Shown piece by piece: positions 17,194-25,991 of a stretch of 64,000 bases of DNA (its first letter is position 1; each line of letters opens with the position of its first letter). The DNA is taken from the NCBI RefSeq assembly GCF_038594945.1, contig NZ_JBCFYD010000002.1, positions 1,240,001 to 1,304,000 of the forward strand, written 5' to 3'. Both the position numbers and the translations under genes were made by a program. The notes beneath the pieces were generated by a model. That model was not told the origin of the DNA. It ran no database searches and worked only from the letters and a program-made list of their open reading frames with translations. Source of the stretch: Fodinibius sp. Rm-B-1B1-1 (GTDB taxonomy: Bacteria > Bacteroidota > Rhodothermia > Balneolales > Balneolaceae).

Positions 17194-19695
17194 CTAAAAC
17201 CGAATCCAATCGGTATCTTCGAGCCATTGAATGAGGGCCGGCAAAAAGGTAAGTGCTGCTACCAAGGTCATCCCAATTCCAATTACCGCCATACTACCAA
17301 GCGATTGCAAGCCAGGATGGTTCGTAAACAATAAGCCAGAAAATCCGAGCATGGTTGTTAGCGAACCGATCGTAATATGCTGGCCGGTGCTCGATAGTAC
17401 ATCCCACATGCTGTTTTTGCCTTCTTCTCTATAGCGACTGGCCAGATGGACGCCATTATCTTCTCCAATCCCCAAGATGGCTGGTAATACTACTAAGTTA
17501 TAAAAATTGAACATCATCCCAGTGAGCATCATAATACCGAACAGCAACAGTAGCCCCACCAATAACGGCAGCATTGCTATAATTGCCCAGCGGAATGATC
17601 GGAAGGCTACCAACATCAGGATAAATACCATAAGAAACGTCGCTCCCACCATATAGGGACTTTCTTGGCGCATAAGCTCCAGCATTTCGGCTGCAATAAT
17701 TGAAGTACTGGCGGCATAGAATACTTCACCACTGTCCAACTCAACTCTCCCTATGTCATTCTTGAAAGCAATTGATTTTTCGCCATCCGATAATCCTACG
17801 CTTGGATATACAATAACAAAATTGCCAATATCACCCTCTTGTGTCACAAATTGACTTTTAAAATAATCAGGCACCTGATTGATATTAAGCTGCTCCGTCG
17901 TTTGGGCTGCTCTCCGCAACTTATCCAATTGTTCATCATCCTGATCAACTAAAAAAGGATCACCAAGCAGTTCGCGGACTTCTGCAATTTCTTGAAGCTT
18001 GTTGGTAACCGCGGTATCCGAAGGTGGGAAACGTTCTGGCAATGCCTCAACATCCAAAATAGTGGGACTGGTTGTATCAGTCCGCATCTTATGACGCAGC
18101 TTCTCTAAAATTGCAATCACCTGCTCTTGATTATCGGCCAAAATATAAGCGGGATTGCGCTTATCAGAGCTGGCAACTTGATTTTCGAGCTCGTTAAATT
18201 CAGCATATTCCGGGAATTCGGGCTCCAAGTCTCCAAAATCATACTGAAAGTTTAAGTGCTGATGATTCAATGCCACGCCGACAGATATCAATAATCCCAT
18301 GACCACAATGGAACGCGCAAAAGGAAAGCGGTGAAACAAGTTTTCTGACGCCCTACTTTTTGTCTCACTTGCATTGAAGAGTATCCAATTCATCCGCTCG
18401 AAAACAACTAACAGCGATGGGATGATAAAGAGCATGCACAATAATGCCAGGATAATGCCTGAGCCCGCGATGAATCCAAATTCTGAGAACCCTCGAAATT
18501 GAGCAATTACCAATACGAAAAGTGAAAATGCGGTCGTTAACCCACTTACCAAAATTGCCGAACCGGTGTTATCGTATGTTTGGTACAGCGAATCCAAGAT
18601 AGATTTTCCATCGGCTCTAAACTCAATATAGCGGGCATAATAGTGGATGCCGTAGTCAATCCCCATTCCAAAAAGGATCACAAATAATACCGATGTCATG
18701 GTATTTAATGTGCCAAGGACAAAGTATGTGATGCCAAAGGTCCAGGCCAAGCTTATGATCAGTGGTATGCCAATGACAAGTAAAGGTACAGGTAGCCGTA
18801 ACAGATGCTCCCAAAAGCTATGCTCTTTCCCCTCTTCGCTACCCCGACGGTAGTTAATGTATTTTTTGAACGAAAAGTAGATCATCACCAACAGTAATAC
18901 GCTCGAAATCCCCGAGGCAAAACTGCTAAACACATCATTCATAATGGAATCAATCTCTGAGAGGTGTCGCTTTAGGCGCCCCCCGTATTCAACCTCCATT
19001 TCAGCATTATACTGCTGGGGATTCATCGCGGTTAACAGTGAGTCGTAGGAGGCAAAGGTGCGACGCAGATAACTTAAATCACTTTTAGAACCGGTGGGAT
19101 ATAGCTTGAATACTGCAACAGTGCTGTCTGCACTTACGGGATATTCAGAAGGGATAAGTGCATCATAACTTTCCTCAAACTCCTGTATATCTGTCGATTC
19201 GTCTTCCTCTTCCTCATCAAAATCAACCAGAAAAGGATTGGCTTCTTCTTTGGCTTTTTGGATCTCATCACGGAGATACGATTTTATATCATCCAACTCG
19301 TTGGCCGTCGCAAAATAGAGGGCGTTATCTTCTAAAAAGTCGGTTTCTTTACGAAATTGGGCCCGCTTGAAAAAATAATCATCAGATTTATGGTCATAGA
19401 GTTTAAGGCTCTCCCGAATCAAATCATCAATAAAACGCTTGTTATCTGCAAAACTGGGAGACTTTACCGCAACCTCCATAGCCGTTTCTCCTCCCACAGT
19501 ATCCTGCAATTTTTCAAGCACTAATACGTGTGGATTTTTTTCGGGCAGCAAATTAGCCAGATCGGTATCTATTTTTAGCTGCAAAGCATAGCTTCCCAAG
19601 AAAATGGCTGAAGCAATAGCAATGGCTAATACCCAAAAGGGGTAAGTGGCATTCAGTTTTATAAGCGGACGAAAGAAATGGAGAATCTTTTCCAT
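17194..19695 (-). CDS. MMPL/RND-superfamily exporter
   Basis: This 833-aa protein has twelve predicted membrane helices and two large periplasmic loops (about residues 40-245 and 470-680). The proton-relay acidic residues in the middle helices of each half are seen in GMGIDYGIHYYARY and LGIGEDNGVHLASRY. The first loop has an acidic run (FDEEEEDES) near residue 160. HpnN and mycobacterial MmpL proteins are the nearest functional models, moving lipids to the outer membrane. No hopanoid genes are present, so the cargo is unknown. A DUF3047 periplasmic protein gene lies 72 nt upstream on the same strand and may act with it. Confidence 0.87.
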   Translation of the reverse strand: MEKILHFFRPLIKLNATYPFWVLAIAIASAIFLGSYALQLKIDTDLANLLPEKNPHVLVLEKLQDTVGGETAMEVAVKSPSFADNKRFIDDLIRESLKLYDHKSDDYFFKRAQFRKETDFLEDNALYFATANELDDIKSYLRDEIQKAKEEANPFLVDFDEEEEDESTDIQEFEESYDALIPSEYPVSADSTVAVFKLYPTGSKSDLSYLRRTFASYDSLLTAMNPQQYNAEMEVEYGGRLKRHLSEIDSIMNDVFSSFASGISSVLLLVMIYFSFKKYINYRRGSEEGKEHSFWEHLLRLPVPLLVIGIPLIISLAWTFGITYFVLGTLNTMTSVLFVILFGMGIDYGIHYYARYIEFRADGKSILDSLYQTYDNTGSAILVSGLTTAFSLFVLVIAQFRGFSEFGFIAGSGIILALLCMLFIIPSLLVVFERMNWILFNASETKSRASENLFHRFPFARSIVVMGLLISVGVALNHQHLNFQYDFGDLEPEFPEYAEFNELENQVASSDKRNPAYILADNQEQVIAILEKLRHKMRTDTTSPTILDVEALPERFPPSDTAVTNKLQEIAEVRELLGDPFLVDQDDEQLDKLRRAAQTTEQLNINQVPDYFKSQFVTQEGDIGNFVIVYPSVGLSDGEKSIAFKNDIGRVELDSGEVFYAASTSIIAAEMLELMRQESPYMVGATFLMVFILMLVAFRSFRWAIIAMLPLLVGLLLLFGIMMLTGMMFNFYNLVVLPAILGIGEDNGVHLASRYREEGKNSMWDVLSSTGQHITIGSLTTMLGFSGLLFTNHPGLQSLGSMAVIGIGMTLVAALTFLPALIQWLEDTDWIRF

Positions 19696-19767
19696 TAAAA
19701 TGAGAACATTATTTTTTGATAGGCCGTGAAGTTAACCATTTTATGAAACTATCTATAAAGAATCGTT

Positions 19768-20529
19768 TTACTTTTTGGGCTTAAGCATGATATCATCATA
19801 GTCTGCCTTTACGTGACTATTCGTACTGTTACCATCACTAAGAATTAGAATCGCCAACGGATGTTTAGGTGGGTCATCCCCAAACCGATTGCGATAATCT
19901 TCAACCAGATTACGCTCGAATGTAACCCACTCTCCTTTCTTTTCTTCACCAGATTCTACTACGATAATTTGTTGATTCCCAAAAAGTTTAGAACCTGTCT
20001 CCCCTTTAGGCAGGGTACTGCTCCAAGAATACCGAATTGACTTAGGCACCTCCTTAACCAGAGCCACGCGTCCCATATCAAAAACAACATAAATACTGGC
20101 TACTGAATCATTTAAATCGCTCGACTTTTCATCGCCCCCCTCTGGCAACTGGTGAGCTCGCACCTTCCACGACAAAATGGGCGTTTCATATAAGTTAATG
20201 TCATAAATATTGTTTTTATTTCCATCTATCAAGGGAAAGCCCATATGCTTGGCACGGGTCCCTTCATAGCGAAGAAATTTATTTCCACCCTCTTCTTGCA
20301 CTTTATATTTATAGGTTCTCTGTTCTTCTATGCTATGTTTATAGAGAGGTTTATTGCCATCTCGATCATACCAATCTCCGGGCAAATCACCCACCCAATT
20401 ATCTTCAAAATCTTCCAGTAGAATTGTGCCATTCTCTAACTTTTTGACCTCAGGCTGTCCGAAACTTAATGAAGAAGTAAAAATAGTGAGGAAACTCAGT
20501 AATAGGATTCTCAAACAAATAGTTTTCAC
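19768..20529 (-). CDS. DUF3047 periplasmic protein
   Basis: This 253-aa secreted protein has an N-terminal signal peptide (hydrophobic LRILLLSFLTIFTSSLSFG, cleavage near residue 24). The mature part matches DUF3047: LEDFEDN at the start, PILSWKVRAHQLPEGGDE, DSVASIYVVFD, and a C-terminal ILSDGNST...ADYDDI. The fold resembles a carbohydrate-binding beta sandwich, but no activity is known. It is probably co-transcribed with the MMPL exporter gene immediately downstream, which suggests a shared envelope role. Confidence 0.82.
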   Translation of the reverse strand: MKTICLRILLLSFLTIFTSSLSFGQPEVKKLENGTILLEDFEDNWVGDLPGDWYDRDGNKPLYKHSIEEQRTYKYKVQEEGGNKFLRYEGTRAKHMGFPLIDGNKNNIYDINLYETPILSWKVRAHQLPEGGDEKSSDLNDSVASIYVVFDMGRVALVKEVPKSIRYSWSSTLPKGETGSKLFGNQQIIVVESGEEKKGEWVTFERNLVEDYRNRFGDDPPKHPLAILILSDGNSTNSHVKADYDDIMLKPKK

Positions 20530-20605
20530 AATGAAGAATAATTATTAGTAATTAAGTTTTGTAACCGTCTTATGATGTAATTTAAACTCTGATAACATCA
20601 AGATA

Positions 20606-21745
20606 TTATTTCAACTCATCTAAAATGTGTTGGGCTGAAGTATCCCAATTAATTTCTGATAAAATTCGTTTCCGGCCAGCTTTGCCCATTCGGCAAGCCA
20701 GTTGGGGATTGGTAATGAGCTTCAAAATCGCTTCTTTTAATTGTTCTATGCTATTTTCATCTATCAACAGTCCTGTTTTACCGTCAACGATAGCATCCGG
20801 GATGCCGCCCGTCTTGCTCCCAATTACAGGAGTTTGGCAGGAATTAGCTTCCAAAAATACAATTCCAAACCCTTCAACATCGGGAGGATCGTTTTTTGCA
20901 GGCATCACAAATACATCAGCTAAACTATAATAATCGGGTAACTCCTCTTCCGGGATACGTCCTATAAATTTTACATATTCCTGCAAACCTAACCTATCCC
21001 GTAGCTCTTTAAGACGATTGGCATCAGGACCACTGCCGCCGACAAGATAAATTACATTTGGCTCGTCATATATTACCTCTTTTAATGCCCGAAGTACCGA
21101 ATCCATCCCTTTGCGGGGCACCAATCGACAAAGTGAAAGGATAACTTTCTTGTTTTCTATTCCTAATTGCTCTGCCAGTATCTTGGCATCCTTTGGGGAA
21201 AAGAATTGGGGATCAGTCCCATTGCTGACTACATGAATTTTATCTTTCGGAACGCCCTCATCTTTAAGAAGATCTGCGGTATAGCGGCTCACCGGGAAAA
21301 AGCCATCCACTTGTCCAAACAACTTTTTTCTAAATTCATGCAAGCTTTTAGAAATCCCTCCCCCTTGGCCTGAAAAAGGCTCAATGAGCAGCTCTCTGGC
21401 ATGAGCCGCTACAAAAATTTTTTGGGGATACCCGATAAGCTTCCTTGTTATCACCGAACCAATGAGGGTTTGCCACTGGGCATGCAATACCGTATCAAAA
21501 GCGACATTTCCCATCACGTTAAGCAGTCCAAAGGGAGTCGCCAGTGGCAGCAAGCTATCCTTGACGGGAAACCTAAAAACCTTAAAGGGCATACTTATAT
21601 CTCTTGCTGGTGCTTTGGGATGCGTAGGAGCAATTACGGCAAACTTTTCAACATTTCTTTGGAAACGCTTCGCTAACTCAAAAGAATAAGTTTCAATTCC
21701 TCCTGTTTTTGGTGGAAAGTCTTGAGTTACAAGCAGTAAATTCAT
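20606..21745 (-). CDS. GT4-family glycosyltransferase
   Basis: This protein of about 379 aa is a GT-B retaining glycosyltransferase. The N-terminal domain starts MNLLLVTQDFPPKTGGIETY, typical of GT4. The C-terminal donor-binding domain has LSLCRLVPRKGMDSVLRAL and the E-x7-E region around EGFGIVFLEANSCQTPVIG. I prefer the ATG at 21745 over the in-frame start at 21793, because the extra 16 residues precede the first Rossmann strand. It likely adds a hexose to a lipid or polysaccharide at the inner membrane; the acceptor is unknown. It lies head to head with the gene at 21832. Confidence 0.9.
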   Translation of the reverse strand: MNLLLVTQDFPPKTGGIETYSFELAKRFQRNVEKFAVIAPTHPKAPARDISMPFKVFRFPVKDSLLPLATPFGLLNVMGNVAFDTVLHAQWQTLIGSVITRKLIGYPQKIFVAAHARELLIEPFSGQGGGISKSLHEFRKKLFGQVDGFFPVSRYTADLLKDEGVPKDKIHVVSNGTDPQFFSPKDAKILAEQLGIENKKVILSLCRLVPRKGMDSVLRALKEVIYDEPNVIYLVGGSGPDANRLKELRDRLGLQEYVKFIGRIPEEELPDYYSLADVFVMPAKNDPPDVEGFGIVFLEANSCQTPVIGSKTGGIPDAIVDGKTGLLIDENSIEQLKEAILKLITNPQLACRMGKAGRKRILSEINWDTSAQHILDELK

Positions 21746-21831
21746 TGGAATTAATTTGCCGTAGTTTGTTTTTTTGATATGGCAAAAGTACATATATTTA
21801 ACCTGAAATTTTAACTATCCAAGAGTTTATT

Positions 21832-22314
21832 TTGAAGAGAGAAAGCCCACTCAAGAAATCTGTTAAAGTAACGCTTGTCACATTAGTCATTTACGGCTTG
21901 CTTGTTGCCACCCATCTCGGGGAATTTTGGCCGTTTAGCATTTACCCGATGTTTTCCAAAGCTGGAAACCCATGGAAGAGAGCTATTGTCCAGGATATTA
22001 CCCACACTCATGTCGATTCGCTATGGAAAACAACCGATAAAAGTGGCTTGCCAGGCCAAACCGTTGCCCTTAACCCCCTGAATGTCAACACCAATGATAT
22101 AGCTAACTATTTATCTAAAACTGAGGTATGGACTCAAAAAAAACAATCAGGAGTACGTAAACTATTGAAAAAAAGATTGGATAATAGTACGCTGTTGGTT
22201 TATCAAGCACGAGGCTCATTAACCGAGAATGATAAACCTAAAGTTGAATTTATTCCTTACCTATACTTTACGGCTGATACCACACTTTTGAATAATAATC
22301 TAAGAGTTAAGTAG
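21832..22314 (+). CDS. Small membrane-anchored partner of the HTTM-like protein
   Basis: This 160-aa protein has one N-terminal membrane helix (VTLVTLVIYGLLVATHL, residues 12-28) followed by a hydrophilic outer domain containing FWPFSIYPMFSKAG. A WPF..YPMFS motif recurs in short proteins next to HTTM genes in other Bacteroidota-like genomes, as far as I recall. The start is TTG at 21832. Only 2 nt separate its stop from the next gene, so the two are surely co-transcribed and probably form a pair. The function is unknown. Confidence 0.7.
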   Translation: MKRESPLKKSVKVTLVTLVIYGLLVATHLGEFWPFSIYPMFSKAGNPWKRAIVQDITHTHVDSLWKTTDKSGLPGQTVALNPLNVNTNDIANYLSKTEVWTQKKQSGVRKLLKKRLDNSTLLVYQARGSLTENDKPKVEFIPYLYFTADTTLLNNNLRVK

Positions 22315-22316
22315 AC

Positions 22317-23219
22317 GTGAATTTTTGGAATAACTTATTTAAAACCGATAAAAAACCCACCAAAGGTGAAGCTCTTTTTTTTAAAATATTTGAGCTTTTT
22401 GTTATCGTTTTTGTACTGAAATATGCATGGCAATGGGGTCCTTATATTCAACAGATTGGCGAAGTCGTCCTACCCTTGGGTATTGCCCAATATGTTGACG
22501 TATCTTTTATGTTTGAACATAATATCTCATTAGTCAATGCTGCATTGATTTCTGTTTTTGCAATCTTGGGCTTTGTCAGGATCTTTCCAAAGTATTCTTA
22601 CTTGATCGCCCTGGCTTTTTTTCACCTGCACTATGTATCTCGTTTTTCGCTGGGAGAAATATCGCACGGCTCCAATTTTATTGGGATGAGCTTGTTTGCA
22701 TTGGGTCTCGGACTATTTTTCTTTGGAAATAATCCTGTTCAGTACCGGCGCTTCACCATGGGGTTTATCTTTTTCTTCTTTGGATTGGGATATACCTCCG
22801 CTGCAATAAGCAAACTTATTGGAACAGGACTAACATGGCCTTCTGGCAAACATCTCTGGCTCTGGATTGCTGAACGAAGTGTTGATGTGGCTTCCGCAAA
22901 GGGACAGTTTATCCCCAATATTGTCCAGGAGTGGGTCTTGGACTATCGATTTTTAGGCACCTTGTCTCTTGTATTCGGGCTTCTTGCCGAGTTCTTTGGC
23001 TTTCTTTTGTGGTTCGATAAAACGCGGCCTTATATAGCTACTGCACTTATCATGATGCACTTTGGGGTATATTTAACGATGAGCATTATGTTTGATGTAT
23101 ACATTTATGAACTGCTCATTATAGGGTATCCCTGGGCCAAACTTATCGATCGTTACCTGAACTTTGAAAGCAATCCGCTTTTAAGAAAAACATATCAATG
23201 GAGTATTAGGATATCCTAA
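22317..23219 (+). CDS. HTTM-like polytopic membrane protein
   Basis: This 300-aa protein has about seven hydrophobic segments. The region ISKLIGTGLTWPSGKHLWLW followed by an amphipathic stretch resembles the HTTM (horizontally transferred transmembrane) domain related to vitamin K-dependent gamma-carboxylase. The start is GTG at 22317, 2 nt after the partner gene. HTTM proteins in bacteria have no agreed function, and a lipid or quinone-linked activity has only been suggested. The soluble carboxylase domain is missing. The call rests on helix pattern and one local motif. Confidence 0.6.
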   Translation: MNFWNNLFKTDKKPTKGEALFFKIFELFVIVFVLKYAWQWGPYIQQIGEVVLPLGIAQYVDVSFMFEHNISLVNAALISVFAILGFVRIFPKYSYLIALAFFHLHYVSRFSLGEISHGSNFIGMSLFALGLGLFFFGNNPVQYRRFTMGFIFFFFGLGYTSAAISKLIGTGLTWPSGKHLWLWIAERSVDVASAKGQFIPNIVQEWVLDYRFLGTLSLVFGLLAEFFGFLLWFDKTRPYIATALIMMHFGVYLTMSIMFDVYIYELLIIGYPWAKLIDRYLNFESNPLLRKTYQWSIRIS

Positions 23220-23255
23220 CCCCGGCGTCTTATTTTTGTATCGTCTTGGGAACGA

Positions 23256-24149
23256 TTAGGAATCTTTTCCCGCTTGGTCATCGGCATTCTTTTTAATTAA
23301 CCGTCCACGGAATGCCAGAAATGAGTATAGGCCAAGATTCATTAGTTTGGTTAATACATTACTTGCCAGTAAAATGCCTGCTATACCAGCCCCTGATACA
23401 TTCAGGAACTTTGATATTTCTAAGCTGGCACCAATAAATAACAGATCTCGACTTGGGAGAAAGGGAATACGGGTAGAAATTATTTTAATCCCCATGTACG
23501 TGAACCAGATGTATAATGGTACTTCCGGCATTACAACCATCCATTGAATAATTTCTACGCTGTAGACAAAAAGTAAGCGAGCCAGATGGATCCCAAATAT
23601 TTTCGATGCCATTTCCATGGGCATCGTGATTATATAATGCCTGAAATAAATCAGCGAGGCCAATATCAAAACAACCACTGCCGCACCATAATAGAAGTAT
23701 TGGCGATCTATATCGATCAGCTGTTGTAAGTTTAACTGGCTGACATATAAAAAAATAGATAGTAAGACAGCTGCCACCAAAGTGGATGTAATTGACGAGA
23801 TAATGTTATTATCTTTGATGACTCCAAAGATATAACCCGAGGATTCTTCAAGATTTTTTTTGGCCCAAACAAAAAAGTAAGCCTCCCCAGAATACCCCAA
23901 TACATCAGCATTATATATTTTCTTTTGTATAAAGACCGGGAGTCCCTTCTTAAAAGAAAAATTAAGGGAAGTACCATAAATGAATTGTTCTGACACCGGT
24001 AATGCAAAATACAAGAACAAAAATAAGATATAGAACCACGGAGTAACCGGCAGGGACTCCCAAACACGCTGCCATCCAATTTCAGTAAGCTGATAAATTA
24101 GATAGGATATAATTCCGGCTACAAAGCTGTACTGTATAACCTTTGACAA
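23256..24149 (-). CDS. Polytopic membrane protein, LPG-synthase-TM/UPF0104-like
   Basis: This protein has about 297 residues and 7-8 membrane helices. The pattern of helices with ISTRIPFLPSRDLLFIGASLEI near the C-terminus resembles the flippase-like transmembrane domain of lysylphosphatidylglycerol synthetases and AglD-type proteins. In that family the segment carries conserved Pro/Arg residues. The only in-frame conventional start found is TTG at 24149. The frame stays open about 31 codons further upstream, with coding-like sequence but no ATG or GTG, so the true N-terminus is uncertain. It lies convergent to the HTTM-like gene. Confidence 0.6.
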   Translation of the reverse strand: MSKVIQYSFVAGIISYLIYQLTEIGWQRVWESLPVTPWFYILFLFLYFALPVSEQFIYGTSLNFSFKKGLPVFIQKKIYNADVLGYSGEAYFFVWAKKNLEESSGYIFGVIKDNNIISSITSTLVAAVLLSIFLYVSQLNLQQLIDIDRQYFYYGAAVVVLILASLIYFRHYIITMPMEMASKIFGIHLARLLFVYSVEIIQWMVVMPEVPLYIWFTYMGIKIISTRIPFLPSRDLLFIGASLEISKFLNVSGAGIAGILLASNVLTKLMNLGLYSFLAFRGRLIKKNADDQAGKDS

Positions 24150-24300
24150 CTTTTGGCCAAAACTTGTACGCCAGAAAGCAATCCACCTATTCTTTACCCG
24201 ATCTAAATTAATGACAATCCTCTTATAAACTTTTAAAGGTTTACTTTAGTTCGTAGGCCATCGCTTTATATTCTAAAAAGAAGACTTCCTTATATTTATT

Positions 24301-25320
24301 TTATTCAGAGTATTTTGCCAAACGTTGTTTGGTAGATATCTGGCTATTACTCTTCTTTAGTTTATTCCAGGTTCGCTCTGAAAATTCAAAGAAGGGCTGT
24401 TTTTGATGATACCATCCAAAATGAAGACAGTACGGCGTTGTTTTCAGATAATCCCCCTTGCCCGGTATCAAAGAAAACATCTTGGTTAATAACTTCCGCA
24501 GGAATTTGCTCTTTAACCCACGAAAACTGTACACAAAGCGATCGCAATAGTATTTGCAAACTACATACTCGAAATCAGCATCATGGGATGTTAGATCGGA
24601 AATATAGTCTAACTGAGGGCTCGTATGTCCCTGCAGCCAGGGATAAACCGGTATATCAAGCTTCGACATCGCCATAGCCATACTCCATTCACAGGACTCT
24701 TCACTTCTACCCTGCTCAAGCGTACGACTTCTAAAATGGGTCTCATTTTTACGATCCAGCATTTTTTGGGATAGTTCACACACTTTTTTCGTCAAGCTGT
24801 AATCCTGGGCATAAACCATCCCCGTTTGCACCCTGCTCAAATAAGTGAGCCCAAAATGATCCAGTGTCCGTTGACGGCGTCGAAATAAGACATCTCCAAC
24901 AATACCGACATTTTTGGGGCCACCGAAAAAATTATCAGAAATTTGGTTCCCTGTTATCGTAAACGGATATGGTTCAAATGACTGCCACAGCGAATCAGGT
25001 TCCTTACACCAGATAATATCGCTATCAAGAAATATATTCTTCTCGAAAAACATAAATTTATGCAGGTGGTGTTTAAACCCCACAATAGAAGCATTCTCTT
25101 CCGGCAGAATATGGATATGATCAAAAATACCTGTAAGACTATGCTCTTCAAGAATCTGTTTATGCTTTTCAGTACAGGTTAATGCCACCGGACGGTCCTC
25201 ATCATATCGCCGCAAAGAAACCACTGATGCTACCGCATGTTTCAAATACCGCGGATGGCCATAAGTGGCATAGATATATCCCTCTGGGGCTAACTTTTTT
25301 TGCTGTACAGACTTTAGCAT
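24301..25320 (-). CDS. GT-A-fold glycosyltransferase-like protein
   Basis: This 339-aa protein starts with YIYATYGHPRYLKHAVASVVSLRR, a nucleotide-diphospho-sugar transferase opening. It carries a DxD-type metal motif in IFLDSDIIW (about residue 100), like GT8-type enzymes. The C-terminal third contains an aromatic-rich segment, YCLHFGWYHQKQPFFEF. The donor and acceptor are unknown. It has no signal peptide. It is a single leftward gene followed by the polytopic membrane protein gene, and is likely part of the envelope gene group. Confidence 0.75.
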   Translation of the reverse strand: MLKSVQQKKLAPEGYIYATYGHPRYLKHAVASVVSLRRYDEDRPVALTCTEKHKQILEEHSLTGIFDHIHILPEENASIVGFKHHLHKFMFFEKNIFLDSDIIWCKEPDSLWQSFEPYPFTITGNQISDNFFGGPKNVGIVGDVLFRRRQRTLDHFGLTYLSRVQTGMVYAQDYSLTKKVCELSQKMLDRKNETHFRSRTLEQGRSEESCEWSMAMAMSKLDIPVYPWLQGHTSPQLDYISDLTSHDADFEYVVCKYYCDRFVYSFRGLKSKFLRKLLTKMFSLIPGKGDYLKTTPYCLHFGWYHQKQPFFEFSERTWNKLKKSNSQISTKQRLAKYSE

Positions 25321-25375
25321 AAACAGTTATTAAGTTGAGACGAATATAAGAGTATTAGCAGATCTTTGTTAAACG

Positions 25376-25990
25376 TTATTTAGCAGCCCTTTTTCGAAGC
25401 GTTTCAAGAAGTGAATCGTACCCTTTCTTTCGAATAACATTTTGAAATTGCCGCTGATACGATCCCGCCGTAGAAACGTCATCAATAATCATGTCTGTCA
25501 CTACCCACTGGTCTTTGGATTCCTCAAATTTCATCTGATAGGTTACAGGCGTTCGCACCTTCTCGAGCTGTGCCAACGTCTGAACCGTAGCCGAACTGTC
25601 ATCAACGGCTATTTTCTCGTACTTCACATCAGCACGATAAATATCCAGTTTATTCAACGACTGATCTCGGATAATGGTGGAAAACAGGTCAACAAATTCC
25701 TCCCGTTGATCCTCCGACAATGTATCGTAGGTCGTCTGTAAAGCCTGCTGGGCCATCGCACGATAGTCAATAATCCCATTAATAATATCCTTTAACTTAT
25801 CACGCTGCTCTTGGCTATACTCAGTCCCCTTTGGACCTACAAGGTCTTTAATTTCAGCATCACGCTCTTCTAAAAGCGTACGAATAGTCGTGCTATCTAA
25901 CTGCGCAGCACTTTCTTTAGGGATCATAAAGACGAATCCCACAATCGTAACTAAGAATAATACAGAAAATCGTTGTAACAATGTCATCAT
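25376..25990 (-). CDS. MlaC/Ttg2D-type phospholipid-binding protein
   Basis: This 204-aa periplasmic protein has a signal peptide (FSVLFLVTIVGFVFMIP, cleavage near residue 29 after SAA). The mature part has the MlaC features: LVGPKGTEYSQEQRDKLKDIINGIIDYRAMAQQAL and, later, YQMKFEESKDQWVVTDMIIDDVST. MlaC shuttles phospholipids between the outer-membrane Mla complex and the inner-membrane MlaFEDB transporter. The MlaE/D/F genes are not in the window. The start follows the stop of the TolC-like gene by one base, so the two are one transcript. Confidence 0.88.
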   Translation of the reverse strand: MMTLLQRFSVLFLVTIVGFVFMIPKESAAQLDSTTIRTLLEERDAEIKDLVGPKGTEYSQEQRDKLKDIINGIIDYRAMAQQALQTTYDTLSEDQREEFVDLFSTIIRDQSLNKLDIYRADVKYEKIAVDDSSATVQTLAQLEKVRTPVTYQMKFEESKDQWVVTDMIIDDVSTAGSYQRQFQNVIRKKGYDSLLETLRKRAAK

Positions 25991-25991
25991 A

